Below, piece by piece: positions 23,355 to 25,010 of a DNA stretch of 25,010 nucleotides. The translations under genes were made by a program, and so were the position numbers. The number at the start of each line of letters is the position of its first letter. Position 1 is the stretch's first letter. Source of the stretch: an uncultured Muribaculaceae bacterium (GTDB lineage Bacteria > Bacteroidota > Bacteroidia > Bacteroidales > Muribaculaceae); the NCBI GenBank assembly GCA_910587235.1, contig CAJUKD010000033.1, positions 1 to 25,010 of the forward strand, in the 5' to 3' direction. Under the pieces are notes generated by a model. It was not told where the DNA came from. It made no database searches and saw only the letters and a list, made by a program, of their open reading frames with translations.

Positions 23355-23380
23355 TTTTGCACTTTGATTTGGAATCTTCA
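23355..23380 (-). repeat. Candidate right terminal inverted repeat of the IS30 element
   Basis: It contains TTTTGCACTT, the exact inverse of the left inner arm. A local palindrome (CAAAGT-TTTGC-ACTTTG, 23350-23366) overlaps it. Confidence 0.45.
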
Positions 23381-23526
23381 GTTTAACCGCATGGATGAAA
23401 TTTTCATATTAGTGCGATGTAAAATAATATGGGGCCATATCCGTTTTCTATATGTTACGACATATTTGAGAGTTACAATATAGCAGGCCGAATAAATAAA
23501 CATATTTCAAATCTCAATCTTAAGAT

Positions 23527-24333
23527 ATGAATTTTGAGCTGATAATGGTTGGTACCGGAAGCGCGTTTCCCAAACATTCATATAACAGTTGCTATGCCAT
23601 TAAGACTCATGATGGCCTTATACTTGTGGATGCCGGCGGGGGTAATGGCATATTCAACGCTATTAATGATTCGGGTATCGAACTCGCTGATATACATCAT
23701 ATTTTCATTACCCATACACATACAGACCATATTCTTGGGGCTGTATGGCTGATTAGGGGTATTATCAACAGTATTAAGGATGGAGGAAACGATGGATGTC
23801 TACATATATATGGGAATAGTTCCGTCTGCAAGGCGTTGCGGATCATATGTCAATTGACATTTCTTGCTTCGGATTATGATATTTTTACGAAAACTGTTGA
23901 ATTAATGGAAATTGCTGATGGATCCACATTGATTATAAATGACGCTATTATAGAATGTGTTGATGTGTGTTCAAAAAATGTTGTTCAGACTGGATTTATG
24001 ATGACTTTTGATTGTGGAGAAAAATTGGCTTGTTTAGGGGACGAATCTTTGACCGAGGATAATATCCAAAAGGTTAAAGGTTGTGACACCCTAATCTGCG
24101 GTGCATTCTGCCGGTATGAGGATAAGGAAATATATAAGCCGTACGAAAAGCATCATCATACGGTGCGAGATGTGGCTATTTTAGCAGAAAAGGCGAATGT
24201 GAAGAATCTGGTTCTTGTACATTTTGAAGATGATGACTTAGAAAAACGGCAGGAACTTCACAGGGCTGAGGCTTCAAAATATTATAGCGGTAATATTTTC
24301 AGTCCTGTTGATGGCGAAAGATTGGTTTTCTGA
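23527..24333 (+). CDS. MBL-fold hydrolase, RNase Z/PhnP-like
   Basis: 268 aa. The opening ELIMVGTGSAFPKHSYNSCYAI and the zinc motif THTHTDHILG (His63, His65, Asp67, His68) show the RNase Z/AtsA-like MBL branch. Later ligands are probably CLGDES (Asp172), the KHHHTVRD histidines (209-211) and LVHFEDDD (His232). It lacks the exosite arm of true tRNase Z, so a small phosphodiester or ester substrate is more likely. The gene is visibly more AT-rich than most of the window and lies next to the IS30 remnant. It is convergent with the Crp/Fnr gene, with 2 nt between stops. No clear -7 box upstream. Confidence 0.85.
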   Translation: MNFELIMVGTGSAFPKHSYNSCYAIKTHDGLILVDAGGGNGIFNAINDSGIELADIHHIFITHTHTDHILGAVWLIRGIINSIKDGGNDGCLHIYGNSSVCKALRIICQLTFLASDYDIFTKTVELMEIADGSTLIINDAIIECVDVCSKNVVQTGFMMTFDCGEKLACLGDESLTEDNIQKVKGCDTLICGAFCRYEDKEIYKPYEKHHHTVRDVAILAEKANVKNLVLVHFEDDDLEKRQELHRAEASKYYSGNIFSPVDGERLVF

Positions 24334-24335
24334 AA

Positions 24336-24914
24336 TTATTGTTTATTTCTTTTAGCAAGTGTGGCTCTTATCCGGCTCAGGCTTACTTGTGTTATTCCCA
24401 AATAGGACGCGATGCACCCAAGAGGCAGTCGCTGTAAGAGTTCCGATTGTGTATCTACAAAGTCTTGGTAGCGCTCTGTCGCAGTTGCAAGGAGTAGGGT
24501 TATGACTCGGAGTTCGGCATCGAGGAGTTCGGTTTCGGCAAATCTACGTCCCCAATTGGCAATGTTTATATCCTCCAGATAAAGTTGTGACAACACATCT
24601 CTTTTGATAACATAAAGGGTTGAGTCTTCCATCAGCTCCATAGTTTCATAGCCGGGTTCATTCCTCACATAGCCCATCATTGATACAATTGTTGCTCCCT
24701 CTTTGCCAACCCAAAATGTCACTTCCTTGCCATCGACAAGTGTGAATGCACGTACGATACCTTTGGCTATAAAGTAAACATCCCGCTCAATTTTACCAAT
24801 TTCGAGGACATGATGGCCTTTTGGATAATGGGCCAATTCCATTGACCGACAAAGAAGAGCCAATGATTCGTCGGGTAGGGTATGTCTGCGGTCTATGATT
24901 TCTTTTATATCCAT
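24336..24914 (-). CDS. Crp/Fnr family transcriptional regulator
   Basis: 192 aa. The N-terminal cyclic-nucleotide-type beta roll (about 10-115) includes YPKGHHVLEIGKIERDVYFIAKGIVRAF and EVTFWVGKEGATIV; the phosphate-binding arginine motif of true CRP is not seen, so the ligand is uncertain. A long helix (LYLEDINIANWGRRFAETELL) links to the C-terminal HTH, LPLGCIASYLGITQVSLSRIRATLAK (about 163-188). There are no Fnr cysteines at the N-terminus. The start is ATG at 24914, 8 nt after a perfect -7 box. It may control the convergent hydrolase or a gene beyond the right edge. Confidence 0.9.
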   Translation of the reverse strand: MDIKEIIDRRHTLPDESLALLCRSMELAHYPKGHHVLEIGKIERDVYFIAKGIVRAFTLVDGKEVTFWVGKEGATIVSMMGYVRNEPGYETMELMEDSTLYVIKRDVLSQLYLEDINIANWGRRFAETELLDAELRVITLLLATATERYQDFVDTQSELLQRLPLGCIASYLGITQVSLSRIRATLAKRNKQ

Positions 24915-24922
24915 GCCAATTG

Positions 24923-24930
24923 CAAAATTA
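24923..24930 (-). promoter_or_regulatory. Predicted -7 box (TAATTTTG) for the Crp/Fnr gene
   Basis: TAATTTTG fits TAnnTTTG followed by C, and ends exactly 8 nt before the ATG. The 80 nt to the right edge show no further gene. Confidence 0.5.
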
Positions 24931-25010
24931 AGAATAATCTTTTAAGCAGGCATTATTTATCAAATGTAAAATATCAGATGATGCCGAGTTAGTAATTTCG
25001 CACTCAAAAT

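Larger units (their letters stand above)
22188..23380 (-). mobile_element. Decayed IS30-family insertion sequence (IS4351-like)
   Basis: About 1.2 kb, the usual size for the family. The inner arms AAGTGCAAAA (22204-22213) and TTTTGCACTT (23355-23364) are a perfect 10-bp inverted repeat; extending outward to 22188 and 23380 gives 16/26 matches, so I take these as likely terminal inverted repeats. The left repeat lies in the codons for the transposase C-terminal FALAS. The transposase occupies 22198-23182. The outer tips and any target duplication are not resolved. The element sits between the rfbD promoter and the AT-rich hydrolase/Crp pair. Confidence 0.65.

Noticed and set aside
23333..23386. 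A 17-codon frame (MNNSHLKVLHFDLESSV) after a purine-rich AGAAGGAGGGAGAAG stretch
   Set aside because: Most of it is the IS30 right inverted repeat, so the reading frame is probably a by-product of that sequence.
1..25010. CRISPR arrays, tRNA or rRNA genes, prophage or toxin-antitoxin modules
   Set aside because: I looked on both strands and saw no direct repeats with regular spacers, no cloverleaf I could support and no recognisable phage or toxin genes.

Overview
The window looks like chromosome from a member of the Bacteroidota, order Bacteroidales, most likely close to the Muribaculaceae (the family is inferred from gene style only). The reasons are the many lipoproteins with a Bacteroidales-type lipobox, the lack of Shine-Dalgarno sequences before most starts, and repeated -7 boxes of the form TAnnTTTG upstream of genes. 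Typical Bacteroidales neighbours are also present, such as fur next to purA. Most genes are moderately GC-rich and lie on the minus strand.

Region by region. Positions 52-105 hold a promoter-bearing repeat pointing off the left edge. 116-2107 (minus) reads tdk, a YhcH/YjgK/YiaL-family gene, then a DUF3108 gene. 2222-4706 (minus) holds a PepSY-like lipoprotein and a TlpA-type thioredoxin lipoprotein, closed by a strong terminator. 4772-7864 (minus) is a compact fur-purA-DUF1015 unit. Between fur and tsaB, two tandem copies of the promoter repeat drive the plus-strand unit tsaB, tsaC, a polyprenyl-phosphate sugar transferase and a ClC chloride channel/transporter with CBS domains (8107-12698). 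A convergent TIGR02757 gene overlaps the end of the ClC gene. 13551-18300 (minus) is a four-gene unit: S9 prolyl oligopeptidase lipoprotein, BamE-like lipoprotein, PhnP-like phosphodiesterase and a second metallo-beta-lactamase-fold hydrolase, ending in a perfect 15-bp terminator stem. 18410-22085 (minus) holds rfbD, prfC, a small lipoprotein and a flavodoxin-family protein with a four-cysteine motif.

22188-23380 is a decayed IS30-family element whose transposase is broken by three frameshifts, all at short homopolymer runs. To its right lies a visibly more AT-rich pair, an HxHxDH hydrolase and a convergent Crp/Fnr regulator, which may be foreign.

Functionally the window is mostly housekeeping: nucleotide salvage and synthesis (tdk, purA), tRNA t6A modification (tsaB, tsaC), translation release-factor recycling (prfC), cell-surface sugars (sugar transferase, rfbD), metal or peroxide response (Fur family) and envelope lipoproteins. 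I found no CRISPR array, tRNA, rRNA, phage or recognisable defence system. The signals most worth a second look are the dispersed promoter repeat, the identical 8-nt spacing between the -7 box and ATG at three unrelated genes, the four-gene peptidase/hydrolase unit, and the channel-like valine in the ClC protein.
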